Counted from the first letter of the stretch, positions 53,954-63,432 are shown. The stretch is 64,000 bases of DNA from Limosilactobacillus rudii (GCF_014145455.1 NZ_JACIVB010000033.1:26011-90010), one strand, 5' to 3'. The notes: generated by a model not told the origin, from the letters alone. Numbers and translations: made by a program.

Positions 53954-56260
53954 ATGACAGATTCAGATCTTAAAAAGATTCATATTGTTTTTAATGGCCA
54001 GGATACTCCACCATTAAAGATTAGTCAGCTTTTTGATGCTAAAAAGTTCAACCGGATGACAGGAGTAACTGGCAACATTACAGCTGATTTTATTAATCAA
54101 TATTTAAGTAAGTTTATTAAACTTGAGCTTGCACTTAGTACGCCAGAAAATTACGATGTTAAGACTGGTGATGATGTGATTACTAAGGTTGCACTGACAA
54201 ATGCCTTACTTGCTGCTGCAAACAAAAAGCCGGCAAAGGTTTTTGAAGCGCTTACTAGTGATAATCAGGCAAATGTCTTAAACAGTCTTTTTCAGGTGTC
54301 AATTGCACCTACCCAAGCTATCCATTCTCGTTTTTACCTGCTTAGTAATTCTGAAACACATGATACAAGAGTTATTTTAGGAAGCCTTAATTTAGATAGT
54401 TCTTCATTTGATGCTCAACAAAATCAGTATGAAGAAATCCTTGTCTTTGATAATGATATTCGCCTATTTCAAAACCTTGATAGTCATTACAAGAACGATA
54501 TTAAACCCATTCTTAGGCCATTCTTTACCGAAAACCTTTTAAAAGCTGCTCAAGAGCAAATTGATGAGAGTATGAAAGATGCTAAGGGAGGGAAAAATGC
54601 TGTTGTTATCCTCGACAATGAGGTAACTGACCAGATCGCCGCAGCTGACATGACAGACTTAATTAGTCATGATGTTCAAAAGCAAATTGATGAAAATAGG
54701 ATTCCCGCAATGATTACCAAGACAATGCGGGATATTACCACAAATCGCTCTCAGGCTAAAGAAGAAGCAGAACGGCAAATCCAGCAACATGATACTATCT
54801 ACACTTTGCAAAAGACTGCTGTTTCTCCACGTGCTGCTAAGCCTAAGTTAAAGTCACGTGAAAAGATTTATAAGCAAGTGCAAAGTGCCTTAATCAGTGG
54901 AATGACACCACAACAACGGTCAGCTGAAAAGAAATATACTACATTCCTATATGACCGGCCAATGGAACGTAACTTAGTTAACAATAATAGTGGCCTATAC
55001 GTTCCTAATGATACAGGTACCCACCCGATTCCATTTGGAAAGGTTGCGACAATTAGCCAAATTCGTGATGGTCTAAAAAGCATTGATGCTGTTTTAAAGG
55101 GGTACCAACAATATGTCGTCGATTATAATGATGATTACGGCAAACGCTTTTATGAGGCAATATTATATAGTTTTACTGCACCATTTTTATGGGAAATTCG
55201 GGCTAAAGCAAGTCTAAATCCCGAAGATGGAAATGATATTCCTAATTTCTTAATTTTGGGAGCCACAGCTGGTTCTGGAAAGTCCACCTTATTAAGAATT
55301 ATTAATCAATTAACATGGAATACTGACCGTTCTTTGATTGATTTTGGGACCATCTATCCCACTGAAACTCCACAAAAGAAAGCCAAGACAGTTGATGCGA
55401 TTGAACATTACATGAAACTAGGCAGTTCATATCCTGTTCTAATGGATGAAATTGAACCATACTTTTTCCAACAAGACCAATATAGTCGACATTTAGTTGT
55501 TGACACGATGAACGAATTAGTTAACAATCCACATGCAATTGCGCCTTTAATTGGAACGACTAATTATGATTCTGGTTTTACAATGCTTCGCGAAACGGCA
55601 CGGCGAACTTACTACCTTCAAATTGATAAGGTCATTGATGAACAACAAAAGGGTGAGGCTAATAAGTATATTTATAATGTACGGCAGACCTTAAATAATA
55701 CATTATTCAAAGACTTTGTAATGCGAATGGCTAGTCTTCTGGAAGATGATGATACGCCATGGCGCTCCTTTGATGAAAAGACCGGGAAGCTTGACTTTCT
55801 AGCCAATACGCGAAAACTCTTCCGTGATTATTATAAAATGGCTGATATAGAAGTTCCGCCATACTTTGCAGATGAAATTTGCGACGACTTTAAGGAAAGT
55901 TCGCGAAATCGTTGGGCAAAACTGTACCTAACTCAAGAAGAAGACTTTAAATACCGGCAACAGGATCGTAGCTTGTTATTTGATATTTCAAAGTTAAACA
56001 CATTTAATGGCTTTACTGCGGATAGCATTGAGAAATATCGAAATGCTTTACCAATTGAGTTGTGTGTTGATGGGATCAATGGTAAGCGTGGAAAATTTGT
56101 AGAAATTAAAGCTGATGAATTCTTTAACTGGATTGGCGAACGTAACCCATATAGTCAAAGCGAACCAACAGTTATAAGTGAAGATACGACTACAGCTTCT
56201 TCAATTGAGCATCCGGCAAAGGAACAAAAGAAGGGCTTTTGGGCACGATTATTCGGTTAA
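53954..56260 (+). CDS. PLD-like domain fused to a P-loop ATPase, unknown function
   Basis: A 768-residue protein. Residues near 124-160 read IHSRFYLL, ILGSLNLDSSSF and QYEEILVF, which resemble the HxK...GSxN...E half-motif of the phospholipase D superfamily, with Arg in place of Lys. A charged helical linker follows. The C-terminal half has Walker A ILGATAGSGKSTLL near 435, Walker B PVLMDEIEPYFF near 493 and an RETARRTYYLQID arginine-finger-like segment near 549, as in AAA ATPases. No transmembrane segments are seen. It stands alone between terminators. A nucleic-acid or defence role is possible, but only the domains are supported. Confidence 0.75.
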   Translation: MTDSDLKKIHIVFNGQDTPPLKISQLFDAKKFNRMTGVTGNITADFINQYLSKFIKLELALSTPENYDVKTGDDVITKVALTNALLAAANKKPAKVFEALTSDNQANVLNSLFQVSIAPTQAIHSRFYLLSNSETHDTRVILGSLNLDSSSFDAQQNQYEEILVFDNDIRLFQNLDSHYKNDIKPILRPFFTENLLKAAQEQIDESMKDAKGGKNAVVILDNEVTDQIAAADMTDLISHDVQKQIDENRIPAMITKTMRDITTNRSQAKEEAERQIQQHDTIYTLQKTAVSPRAAKPKLKSREKIYKQVQSALISGMTPQQRSAEKKYTTFLYDRPMERNLVNNNSGLYVPNDTGTHPIPFGKVATISQIRDGLKSIDAVLKGYQQYVVDYNDDYGKRFYEAILYSFTAPFLWEIRAKASLNPEDGNDIPNFLILGATAGSGKSTLLRIINQLTWNTDRSLIDFGTIYPTETPQKKAKTVDAIEHYMKLGSSYPVLMDEIEPYFFQQDQYSRHLVVDTMNELVNNPHAIAPLIGTTNYDSGFTMLRETARRTYYLQIDKVIDEQQKGEANKYIYNVRQTLNNTLFKDFVMRMASLLEDDDTPWRSFDEKTGKLDFLANTRKLFRDYYKMADIEVPPYFADEICDDFKESSRNRWAKLYLTQEEDFKYRQQDRSLLFDISKLNTFNGFTADSIEKYRNALPIELCVDGINGKRGKFVEIKADEFFNWIGERNPYSQSEPTVISEDTTTASSIEHPAKEQKKGFWARLFG

Positions 56261-56274
56261 CATTTTGCAAAATT

Positions 56275-56315
56275 AAAAGGTCTAGCACAATGAATAGCTT
56301 CATTCTAGACCTTTT
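56275..56315. terminator. Bidirectional terminator
   Basis: AAAAGGTCTAG pairs with CTAGACCTTTT, and the inner AATGAA pairs with TTCATT. It separates two convergent genes. Confidence 0.9.
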
Positions 56316-56321
56316 CTTATA

Positions 56322-56588
56322 CTATTTTTTTGTATTTTGTACGGCCTGTTTTTGACGTGATGCCAAGGAACCAAATCGATTTAATAACGGTTTAGCGTAC
56401 TTTAAGTACAACGGGTTGTGTAAGAGCCAGTTATGGAAACGAGGAGATACTTTGGCAATACACCAAATTGTAAGGAGGAAAAATGGTATCTGCGGAATAA
56501 CTGGAAGTAGTGTTCCGATTATTCCACCAATAAGTGAAAGACTACCTAATAAAATCCAAGCAGCCTTTAATAGTAGCTTTAAGATCAT
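56322..56588 (-). CDS. DUF454 (YbaN-like) small membrane protein
   Basis: An 88-residue protein with two hydrophobic segments and the family pattern LLPVIPQIPFFLLTIWCIAK then SPRFHNWLLHNPLY. The start at 56588 is chosen since AAGGAGGC lies 6 nt upstream; the longer in-frame start at 56645 lacks such a site. Function unknown. Confidence 0.82.
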   Translation of the reverse strand: MILKLLLKAAWILLGSLSLIGGIIGTLLPVIPQIPFFLLTIWCIAKVSPRFHNWLLHNPLYLKYAKPLLNRFGSLASRQKQAVQNTKK

Positions 56589-56701
56589 TAAAAAGCCTCC
56601 TTCTTTCTGTGCTAAAGTTATTCTTATTTTAACATGCGTAACCATAAAACTGTTGAATTAGCTCTTTAAATTTTTATTATAATTCGAAGGGAATAAGTAA
56701 A

Positions 56702-57145
56702 TTGACATTTTATACTATTAATTATTTAAATACCCACCAGCATATGAATCAACTATTCAACTATATCGCGATTATTACATTTATTGTGTTAATTGCAATA
56801 ATGGGATTAATGTATTTTCGTCATCGTTTAGTTACTCGTTACCGTGATTTAGGGATTATTTTTTTCTTACTATTGCTACTTTTTATTGGTTTTCAAATTA
56901 CCGATATGGAGAAAACCACTACTCAGCAGTCCCAAACAACCCAAATGATTCCTTTTATAAAGGCGGTTGCGCGTGATCATAATGTTTCGCCGCAAAAAGT
57001 CGTTGTTAATTCAACAACTTTAACAGATGGTATTTTAGTACGGATTGAAGACCGGGATTATCGTGTTAACCTAAGTGCAACTGGCGACAACTACACTCTT
57101 ACAAGGGCGCACGTTGTTAATCACCAAGTAAATTTAATGAAGTAG
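56702..57145 (+). CDS. DUF3290-family membrane protein
   Basis: A 147-residue protein with two hydrophobic segments near residues 21-65, then a small soluble domain. TTG is the probable start, with GAAGGG about 10 nt upstream. It is followed 9 nt later by a DUF421 gene; DUF3290 and DUF421 genes are commonly paired in lactobacilli. Function unknown. Confidence 0.78.
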   Translation: MTFYTINYLNTHQHMNQLFNYIAIITFIVLIAIMGLMYFRHRLVTRYRDLGIIFFLLLLLFIGFQITDMEKTTTQQSQTTQMIPFIKAVARDHNVSPQKVVVNSTTLTDGILVRIEDRDYRVNLSATGDNYTLTRAHVVNHQVNLMK

Positions 57146-57154
57146 GAGGAACGC

Positions 57155-57793
57155 ATGGATAATTACTCACTAATCATTATTAAGTTTGTACTCGGAATGC
57201 TATGCTTGATTCTTCAAATCAACCTGTTAGGAAAAGGTAATTTAGCACCTACGTCCGCAATTGACCAGGTTCAAAATTATGTTCTTGGGGGAATTATTGG
57301 CGGAATTATTTATAATAGTGATATTTCAGTTCTTGAGTTTATTATGGTCTTACTTATTTGGACTCTGATTGTTTTCTTAGTAAAATTTGCTAAAGACCAC
57401 AACGCATGGGTTCGGCGAATTATTGATGGACGACCACAGATTTTAATTCAAAATGGTCAACTATTAGTTGAAAATTGTATGCGAGCGGGAATTACTGCTA
57501 ATGATTTAATGTTTCGCTTACGGGGTCACGGAATTTATGAAATATCAAAAGTAAAAAGCGGAATTTTGGAGCAGAATGGTCAGTTAGTAATAATTGAAAA
57601 TGATGAAGATAATGTCCGCTTTCCCTTAATAAATGATGGTCAAATAAACATTGATGTTATGGAATTAATTCACCATGATGAACAATGGGTTTATGAACAA
57701 ATTCATCAAGCAGGTTATAATGGCATTGAGGATATTTATCTTGGTGAATATATCAACGGCAAACTAACATTAATCGCGTATCCCAAAGTTTAA
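57155..57793 (+). CDS. DUF421 (YetF-like) membrane protein
   Basis: A 212-residue protein with three hydrophobic segments at the N-terminus, then the conserved cytoplasmic DUF421 domain with GRPQILIQNGQLLVENC and ANDLMFRLRGHGI. It pairs with the preceding DUF3290 gene. AGGAGGAA precedes the start. Relatives in Bacillus affect envelope or spore properties; role here is not known. Confidence 0.86.
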   Translation: MDNYSLIIIKFVLGMLCLILQINLLGKGNLAPTSAIDQVQNYVLGGIIGGIIYNSDISVLEFIMVLLIWTLIVFLVKFAKDHNAWVRRIIDGRPQILIQNGQLLVENCMRAGITANDLMFRLRGHGIYEISKVKSGILEQNGQLVIIENDEDNVRFPLINDGQINIDVMELIHHDEQWVYEQIHQAGYNGIEDIYLGEYINGKLTLIAYPKV

Positions 57794-57801
57794 TAATCAC
57801 G

Positions 57802-57842
57802 AAAAACTTCAGTGGACAAAATGTCTTACTGAAGTTTTTTCG
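57802..57842 (+). terminator. Terminator after the DUF421 gene
   Basis: AAAAACTTCAGT pairs with ACTGAAGTTTTT across 14 nt, followed by T. Confidence 0.88.
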
Positions 57843-57891
57843 CGTATAATGAGAAGTATGGTGAAAATGAAATATAAAAAGAGATGATTTG

Positions 57892-58761
57892 ATGAAAAAA
57901 TTAAAAATCATTGGAATGAGTTTAGGTGGCATTATTCTCGTTGCATTTGGAATCCAAGGCTTCTTAATGCATAGTACGCCGGCAAAAGCTTTATCTTCCC
58001 AAGAGTATCGAAGCGATATTGAATATTCAGCAACGCCAACTCTGCTAATTCCAGGCTGGGGAGGAAATGCGACCACTTATGATAAATTAATTAAGTATTA
58101 TCAGCAAAAACATATCGCACAAAAGGTATTGACCATCTGGGTAGCTCCCAATGGTCGAATTTGGACAGAAGGAAAATTTAACGGTCAAAAAAATGCATTA
58201 ATTCAGGTCCTTTTTACATGGAACTATAATTCAACTTATCATCCACAAGTAAAGCAACTTACAAGTGTCTTAAAGTACCTGCATCAGCATTACAATATAG
58301 ATAAGACTAATGTAGTTGCCCATTCTTACGGGGGAACCGAATTTATCCATGCCTATATGAGTTCAAAATATTTACAACACCATTTACGGTTGAATAAACT
58401 TGTTTTTCTTGGTGTTCCCGTCGAAGAAAGCTTAAGTGATCAGTTAAAATATCGATATCATTTAATTAATAAATCAACGGATAAAAATTTCCAAGAGCTA
58501 TTTTTGCAAATGAAAAGATGGCAATTAAATTATACGGTAAAAATTTATAACTTAATGGGGAGTGAGGAAGGAGATAAGACAACCGATGGATCTGTTCCCC
58601 ATATTCAATCTGAAATGTTAAAGGCATTGATTAAGACACATCCTTCAGTCGAATATCATCAAAAAGTTTACCCGAAGACAACTCATTTTCAATTACATAA
58701 TCGAACATCAATAATAAAGCAAATTGCTAATATTTTATGGAAGAAGGATACAAATGAATAA
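57892..58761 (+). CDS. DUF915-family alpha/beta hydrolase with N-terminal anchor
   Basis: A 289-residue protein with an N-terminal hydrophobic segment (signal or anchor), LIPGWGGNATTYDKL near residue 54, the nucleophile elbow NVVAHSYGGTEF near 141, a possible Asp/His pair near the end (KTTHFQLHNRTSI). DUF915 proteins are cell-surface lipase-like hydrolases of lactic acid bacteria and listeriae. Its stop overlaps the start of the next small gene. Confidence 0.85.
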   Translation: MKKLKIIGMSLGGIILVAFGIQGFLMHSTPAKALSSQEYRSDIEYSATPTLLIPGWGGNATTYDKLIKYYQQKHIAQKVLTIWVAPNGRIWTEGKFNGQKNALIQVLFTWNYNSTYHPQVKQLTSVLKYLHQHYNIDKTNVVAHSYGGTEFIHAYMSSKYLQHHLRLNKLVFLGVPVEESLSDQLKYRYHLINKSTDKNFQELFLQMKRWQLNYTVKIYNLMGSEEGDKTTDGSVPHIQSEMLKALIKTHPSVEYHQKVYPKTTHFQLHNRTSIIKQIANILWKKDTNE

Positions 58762-58909
58762 AGAACATGGTCAAGTGACTGGCCTAATTTGGCGAGGAGC
58801 AACCGACCTAGCAATCTATCAACAACTTAAAGAATATGCTGAGAATAAAAATGTTTCAGTAGCAGTTGCCGCCAAACAACTTATCAGCCAAGCCTTGAAG
58901 CAAAATTAG
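58754..58909 (+). CDS. 51-residue small protein, translationally coupled
   Basis: The ATG at 58754 overlaps the end of the DUF915 gene by 8 nt and is preceded by GAAGAAGGA. The sequence reads GLIWRGATDLAIYQQLKEYAENKNVSVAVAAKQLI in part, amphipathic and helical, reminiscent of a ribbon-helix-helix fold but not assigned. No family recognised. Confidence 0.6.
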   Translation: MNKEHGQVTGLIWRGATDLAIYQQLKEYAENKNVSVAVAAKQLISQALKQN

Positions 58910-59013
58910 GTGTTATTAATGCTAATAATTTGCTATTTTAATTGATCTTTGGTTAGAAGAGGTATTTCATGATAAAATTTAAAATGAACAAAAAATAAAG
59001 GAGAGTTCATTTA

Positions 59014-59496
59014 ATGACAAGTCAAAAGAGTAAGACTGTTTACTTCTGTGCTGGTTGGTTTACGGACAAGCAAAATAAAGCTTACGAAGCGGCCATGGAA
59101 GCAATTCAGGCTAATTCTACTGTGGATGTAGAAAATTCGTATGTGCCACTCCAACACCAATATAAGGGATTACGTGTAGATGAACATCCTGAGCTTCTTC
59201 AAGATCGTGAATGGAGTACTGCTACTTATAATGGTGATAGAGTAGGTGTTTCTACTGCTGACATGTTATTAGCAGTTTATATCCCGGAAGAAGAGGATGT
59301 TGGAATGGGCGTTGAATTAGGAATGGCACGAGCTCTTGGTAAATATATTATGGTGGTTATTCCTGATGAAGACTTTGGTAAGCCGATTAATTTAATGAGC
59401 TGGGGGATCGCTGATAACTTTATTAAGATGTCACAGCTTTCAGAATATGACTTTAATAAGCCATCTTACAATTTCTACGATGGCGGGGTATATTAA
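59014..59496 (+). CDS. ntd: Nucleoside 2-deoxyribosyltransferase
   Basis: A 160-residue protein of the N-deoxyribosyltransferase family, which swaps bases between deoxynucleosides in purine/pyrimidine salvage. The start KTVYFCAGWFTDKQNKAYEAAM, the ADMLLAVYIPEEEDVGMGVELGMARALGK block near residue 88 with the catalytic Glu, and the C-terminal NFYDGG fit well. AAGGAGAG precedes the ATG. Confidence 0.95.
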   Translation: MTSQKSKTVYFCAGWFTDKQNKAYEAAMEAIQANSTVDVENSYVPLQHQYKGLRVDEHPELLQDREWSTATYNGDRVGVSTADMLLAVYIPEEEDVGMGVELGMARALGKYIMVVIPDEDFGKPINLMSWGIADNFIKMSQLSEYDFNKPSYNFYDGGVY

Positions 59497-59506
59497 AATA
59501 ATAACG

Positions 59507-59554
59507 ACTAAAAGATAGACTGAGAAGTTATGCTTTTTGGTTTATCTTTTTAGT
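59507..59554 (+). terminator. Terminator after the deoxyribosyltransferase gene
   Basis: ACTAAAAGATA pairs with TATCTTTTTAGT around a structured loop. Confidence 0.7.
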
Positions 59555-59566
59555 TTACATAATGTT

Positions 59567-60382
59567 TTAAATTCTTTGAGATAAAAAGCATTTTTCAATT
59601 TCATTTAGCACACCATCATGGTTATTATCAAGTAAGGTTATACCGTCAGCCACTCTTAATAAATCTGCTGTCGCATTCTTCATCGCATAGCCATAGCCAG
59701 CTTCTTGCAACATCTCAATATCGTTAGAAGTGTCACCAAAAGCCATTACTTCGTTCATATGACCGTTAAATGCACCTTTAACTAACTGTTTTAGCCCGTT
59801 TGCTTTATTTACTCCGGCAGGGAGAATATCAATGCCATAAGCGCCGCTGTAAGTTGCTTGAATATTATCTGCGTTTAAGCGTTTAACATAGGATTGAATT
59901 GTTGATTGAGCAAGTTGCTTTCTAAACCAGCTAATATTAAGGTTATAGATCGGTTCATTAATTTCTTGGAGATTATCAAAGTAATCATGATGAGGGTAGT
60001 AAGGAACTGGAACATCACGATATTGACTTGCGATAAAGGTTTGCGATTCTCCTGACAGTGATAAAATGTCTGGCGTTGGAAAGGACTTATCAATAGTAGT
60101 TAATAATAATTGTAGTGTTGCTAATGAATGAGGCGTTCCCGTGATTGGTTGACCATTAATAATAATTCGTCCACCGTTTTCTGCAACAAAATTTTTTATC
60201 AGCGGACATGGTTTAAATATGGAAGTTAAGGCATCATAACTATTTCCACTGGCTATAATTACGTGATATCCGCGTTGAGTTAGTTTTGCAACATCCGTGT
60301 TGAAACGCTTAATATTAAAATGATCTTTATCATCTAAGAGCGTTCCATCAACATCTATTGCAATAAAACGATATTTATTCAT
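59567..60382 (-). CDS. HAD-superfamily (Cof-type) hydrolase
   Basis: A 271-residue cytoplasmic phosphatase with the DxD motif AIDVDGTLL at residue 9 and the later motif GDTSNDIEMLQEAG near 217 that carries the metal-binding Asp. The cap domain type corresponds to Cof/YkrA-like sugar-phosphate phosphatases. Substrate is unknown. Confidence 0.92.
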   Translation of the reverse strand: MNKYRFIAIDVDGTLLDDKDHFNIKRFNTDVAKLTQRGYHVIIASGNSYDALTSIFKPCPLIKNFVAENGGRIIINGQPITGTPHSLATLQLLLTTIDKSFPTPDILSLSGESQTFIASQYRDVPVPYYPHHDYFDNLQEINEPIYNLNISWFRKQLAQSTIQSYVKRLNADNIQATYSGAYGIDILPAGVNKANGLKQLVKGAFNGHMNEVMAFGDTSNDIEMLQEAGYGYAMKNATADLLRVADGITLLDNNHDGVLNEIEKCFLSQRI

Positions 60383-60400
60383 CTAAATTCTTTTCCTTTC

Positions 60401-60431
60401 AAAAAAAGCGGTCATTCATATTGTTGACCAC
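60401..60431 (-). terminator. Terminator for the LapA-like gene
   Basis: On the minus strand GTGGTCA pairs with TGACCGC over a 10-nt loop (one G-U pair), followed by seven T. Confidence 0.75.
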
Positions 60432-60440
60432 TCCAAATTC

Positions 60441-60791
60441 TTATTTTGTTGTTAGTGACTGTTTTTCTAATTCTTTTATTTGCTGCTGCAAAGATACATT
60501 TTCTTTTTGCAACTGATCAATGCTCTTTTGATACTTTTTAAGTTCATCTTTACTAACTTTAGATGCCTTCAATTCTTTTAGTTCTTTATCTGCTTTTAAA
60601 TGTGTTGAAAATGAGAGAAGGTAGATAATAGCAGCACCAATTAATAAGCAAACAAAGATAAGCAGCACAAGTGGCATTCGTACATGCAATCCAAGTAGGT
60701 TTACTTCAGCCGTTGTTGTATTAAGAAGAGCAAAAATAACAATGATAATTAAAAGAATAATTGAAATAATGGTTGTTGATTGTTTTTTCAT
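60441..60791 (-). CDS. LapA/DUF1049-family membrane protein
   Basis: A 116-residue protein with two membrane segments near the N-terminus (IISIILLIIIVIFALLNT and VLLIFVCLLIGAAIIYLL) and a C-terminal coiled-coil of Lys, Glu, Leu and Gln heptads. This matches the LapA-domain family, which in other bacteria helps assemble envelope structures. GGGAG lies upstream. Confidence 0.82.
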   Translation of the reverse strand: MKKQSTTIISIILLIIIVIFALLNTTTAEVNLLGLHVRMPLVLLIFVCLLIGAAIIYLLSFSTHLKADKELKELKASKVSKDELKKYQKSIDQLQKENVSLQQQIKELEKQSLTTK

Positions 60792-60944
60792 TAGTAGAAT
60801 ATCTCCCTATAACAGTATACCGTATATTATATTAAGTTTTGAAATAAGGGTAAAGGTGGTTAAGCCTAAAATAGGCAATATCGCTATATAGTACGCCCAG
60901 ATAGATAGATTTTAAGTGTAATATTTCATTATTTTTTAGATAAA

Positions 60945-60971
60945 TTGACAAAAGTACTTTTATTTTATAAT
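60945..60971 (+). promoter_or_regulatory. tRNA-Arg promoter
   Basis: TTGACA (60945-60950) and TATAAT (60966-60971) have a 15-nt spacer, slightly short, 25 nt upstream of the tRNA. Confidence 0.6.
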
Positions 60972-60996
60972 AAATGAGTTAAAATATAATTATTGA

Positions 60997-61068
60997 GCGC
61001 CCTTAGTGTAATGGATAGCACATGAGATTTCGGTCCTCATGATCCGAGTTCGACTCTCGGGGGGCGCA
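60997..61068 (+). tRNA. tRNA-Arg, anticodon UCG
   Basis: Acceptor GCGCCCT pairs with GGGGCGC (one G-U), the T arm is CCGAG-TTCGACT-CTCGG, and the D stem is GTG/CAC. The loop TTTCGGT puts TCG at positions 34-36, thus Arg (CGA, perhaps CGG). One A-C mismatch lies at the base of the anticodon stem. It does not encode CCA. A terminator follows. Confidence 0.85.
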
Positions 61069-61091
61069 TTTTTAAGGAATTATATAAAAGG

Positions 61092-61137
61092 AAGCACCTA
61101 TAAAGCGCTGATGTACTAACGTTTTATAGGTGCTTTT
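61092..61137. terminator. Bidirectional terminator after tRNA-Arg
   Basis: AAGCACCTATAAA pairs with TTTATAGGTGCTT, with T-rich DNA on the right and A-rich on the left. Confidence 0.85.
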
Positions 61138-61172
61138 GTCTAGTTGAATAGGTTGCTAATTACATAGTTTAT

Positions 61173-62027
61173 TTAGTCTAAATACTGCTTTAAGAATGTC
61201 AATACAATCTTAAACACTTCCGGTTGCATAAATGCGACATCCATATGACTAGCACCATTTATTTCGTATAGTTCTGCAGGAACATTATTTTCTACCAATT
61301 TTTCATATAGTCGTTCACTATCCTTAATTGGTACAACAACATCTTTTGTTCCGTGTAAAATCAAGAAGGGAACGGTGTTTGCATTTACATAGGTGAGGGG
61401 GTTAGCAGCTGAATCGAGGTCAGGAGCTGTTTCTGGTTCTGCTCCTAAAAGATTACGATATACAAAATCAAAATCGTTAGAGACACTGCCTTCTTTTGCT
61501 GTTAGTGGATCAACTACACCATAAAATGGGATTGCAGCTTGAACGGCACTCGAATACTTAAGATTATCTCCCTTATCAAACTGAGTAAGTCCATTAGTCA
61601 CACCGAGCATACTAGCCATATGACCACCTGCAGATTCGCCCATCGCTACAAAGCGGTTTGGATCAGCTTGAAAGCGCTTAGCATTAGCTCTCATATAACG
61701 AATAGCAGCCTTAGCATCTTCTAATTGACCGGGAAATTGGACTTTGTTACTATCGCGATATTCAACGCCAACAACAATATAGCCATGGCGGGCAAAATCT
61801 ACTAAGTTAGGCAAATGAACATTATGATCAGTATCCATCCAGCCGCCACCAGCAAACCAAAAAATTACTGGATATTGCGTATCATCGTTAGTTTGAAAAT
61901 GACGAATAACTGATAATTTGAGATCACGTGTCGTATTACCAAGCCAACCAGGAACTTGCGTGTATGTGATATTTGAATCTAGCCATAATCCGTCACGAAC
62001 TTTGTCAATATTAATTGTATGTTTCAT
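61173..62027 (-). CDS. Alpha/beta hydrolase (HSL-like esterase)
   Basis: A 284-residue enzyme with FWFAGGGW near residue 58 (oxyanion HGGG-like region with Ala for His), AMGESAGGHMA (nucleophile Ser near 133), LHGTKDVVVP (Asp near 229) and GASHMDVAF (His near 262), as in carboxylesterases of the HSL/BD-FAE type. The start at 62027 follows AAAGGAGC; a longer frame to 62123 has no ribosome binding site. Possible action on acetyl or feruloyl esters is inference. Confidence 0.88.
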   Translation of the reverse strand: MKHTINIDKVRDGLWLDSNITYTQVPGWLGNTTRDLKLSVIRHFQTNDDTQYPVIFWFAGGGWMDTDHNVHLPNLVDFARHGYIVVGVEYRDSNKVQFPGQLEDAKAAIRYMRANAKRFQADPNRFVAMGESAGGHMASMLGVTNGLTQFDKGDNLKYSSAVQAAIPFYGVVDPLTAKEGSVSNDFDFVYRNLLGAEPETAPDLDSAANPLTYVNANTVPFLILHGTKDVVVPIKDSERLYEKLVENNVPAELYEINGASHMDVAFMQPEVFKIVLTFLKQYLD

Positions 62028-62339
62028 AGCAAAAGCTCCTTTAACTAATAAATAATTCAGCCTAAGTATTACATAAATAGCGCCAAATATAAAATCTTTT
62101 AAATGCTGATTATATTTACACAATTTAATTTACAAAATACAATGCATAATTAGTAAATAGAGATTTACGAAAATATGATCCTATTGGAGGGCTTTTTATT
62201 TCGGTAGAATTAAAACTATAATTTTAATGACAGGTTTAAAAAGTCTAAATCAATCCCTATTACAATATTGATGCTGGTATCTAGCCTTGTTTTATGGTTA
62301 GATTAATACTAAAGTTAAATAATTAAGGAGCGACTATTA
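62028..62339. other. Divergent intergenic region, no gene seen
   Basis: AT-rich DNA with no ORF that has a credible ribosome binding site. It must contain the promoters of the esterase and the DsbA-like gene. No clear palindrome was noticed. Confidence 0.6.
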
Positions 62340-62990
62340 ATGGAAATTAAATATTGGGCAGATATTGCTTGTCCTTATTGTTATGTCGGTATTACACGTT
62401 TAGCAAAAGCATTGAATGAATTAAAAATTGCGGATCAAACATCGTTACAATTCATGTCGTTTCAATTAGATCCAACATTACCAATGACAACAAAGCTAAC
62501 AATGCCTGATTATTACGCTAAATCCCATAAAATATCTAAAGATCAAGCATTAGCACAGCTTCATAAGATTGATCAATTTGCTGCTACTGCTTCTTTAACT
62601 ATCAAAATGGAAAATGCTATTCCAGTAAACACGCTTGCGGCTCATCGCTTAATTAAATACGTAGAGACCTTAAATGATCAACGACTTCTAAACCAAACTA
62701 TTAATCAACTATATCAGCTTTATTTTGTTGCGAATAAATCGATTGCTAATAATGACATACTTACTTCAAGTATGACAAAACTTGGCTTGGATGCTTCAGA
62801 AGTTACGGAAATTCTTAATTCAAATAAATATGAAGATAAGGTACGAAAAGATGAACGTCAAGCCTTTATGATTGGAATGCCAAGCGCCCCGCTGTTTGTG
62901 ATTAATAATAAATATTCAATTACAGGAGCGCAGCCGTATGAAGTCTTTGTTGAGTCATTGAAAAAAATTAACCAAGGAAGAACTAATTAA
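62340..62990 (+). CDS. DsbA/FrnE-family thioredoxin-fold protein
   Basis: A 216-residue cytoplasmic protein with the redox motif CPYC at residues 11-14, the helical insertion of the DsbA family, and the cis-Pro segment near GMPSAPLFVINNKYSITGAQP. FrnE-type proteins catalyse thiol-disulphide exchange in the cytoplasm. AAGGAG precedes the ATG. Confidence 0.92.
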   Translation: MEIKYWADIACPYCYVGITRLAKALNELKIADQTSLQFMSFQLDPTLPMTTKLTMPDYYAKSHKISKDQALAQLHKIDQFAATASLTIKMENAIPVNTLAAHRLIKYVETLNDQRLLNQTINQLYQLYFVANKSIANNDILTSSMTKLGLDASEVTEILNSNKYEDKVRKDERQAFMIGMPSAPLFVINNKYSITGAQPYEVFVESLKKINQGRTN

Positions 62991-63078
62991 TTTTTCGACT
63001 TAAATAAGCCCTTCTCAGTACCATTTTATTTAATAATTTAAAACGAACGGGTAAAATATAGTTGAGGAGGTTTTTCTT

Positions 63079-63432
63079 ATGAAGATGACAAAAATAATCG
63101 TTGGTATTATTATGATTGTACTTGCTATTATTATTTTAGTTCAATCAATTGTAAAAGGATTTGGCAGTCCTGATGCACTCGTTCGAATCTATGGCGGTAC
63201 CGCTGAATTAATAGTTGCCCTTTTGTATCTTGCCTCAGGGATTGTTTACATTGCTACTTGTGGTATAGATGGTCTTGGTGGTGATATTGCTGGTTTAGCA
63301 ATGATGTTAATTAGCTGGGTTTTAGGGTTACTAACTTTTAAAATCTATTTAACACTACAATTATGGGCATGGTTAGCTCTTATTATCGGAGTTGGCTTTT
63401 TTGTTTGGCACATCATATTGAATCGAGAATAA
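63079..63432 (+). CDS. Small four-helix membrane protein
   Basis: A 117-residue protein with four hydrophobic segments (about residues 5-23, 37-57, 64-90 and 92-114), Gly-rich. It starts after GAGGAGG. No specific family was recognised beyond a general resemblance to lactobacillar four-TM proteins with GGTAEL-like motifs. Confidence 0.75.
   Translation: MKMTKIIVGIIMIVLAIIILVQSIVKGFGSPDALVRIYGGTAELIVALLYLASGIVYIATCGIDGLGGDIAGLAMMLISWVLGLLTFKIYLTLQLWAWLALIIGVGFFVWHIILNRE

Noticed and set aside
60858..60880. Small hairpin upstream of tRNA-Arg
   Set aside because: The GCCTA/TAGGC stem is short, lacks a T run and does not relate to any gene end.
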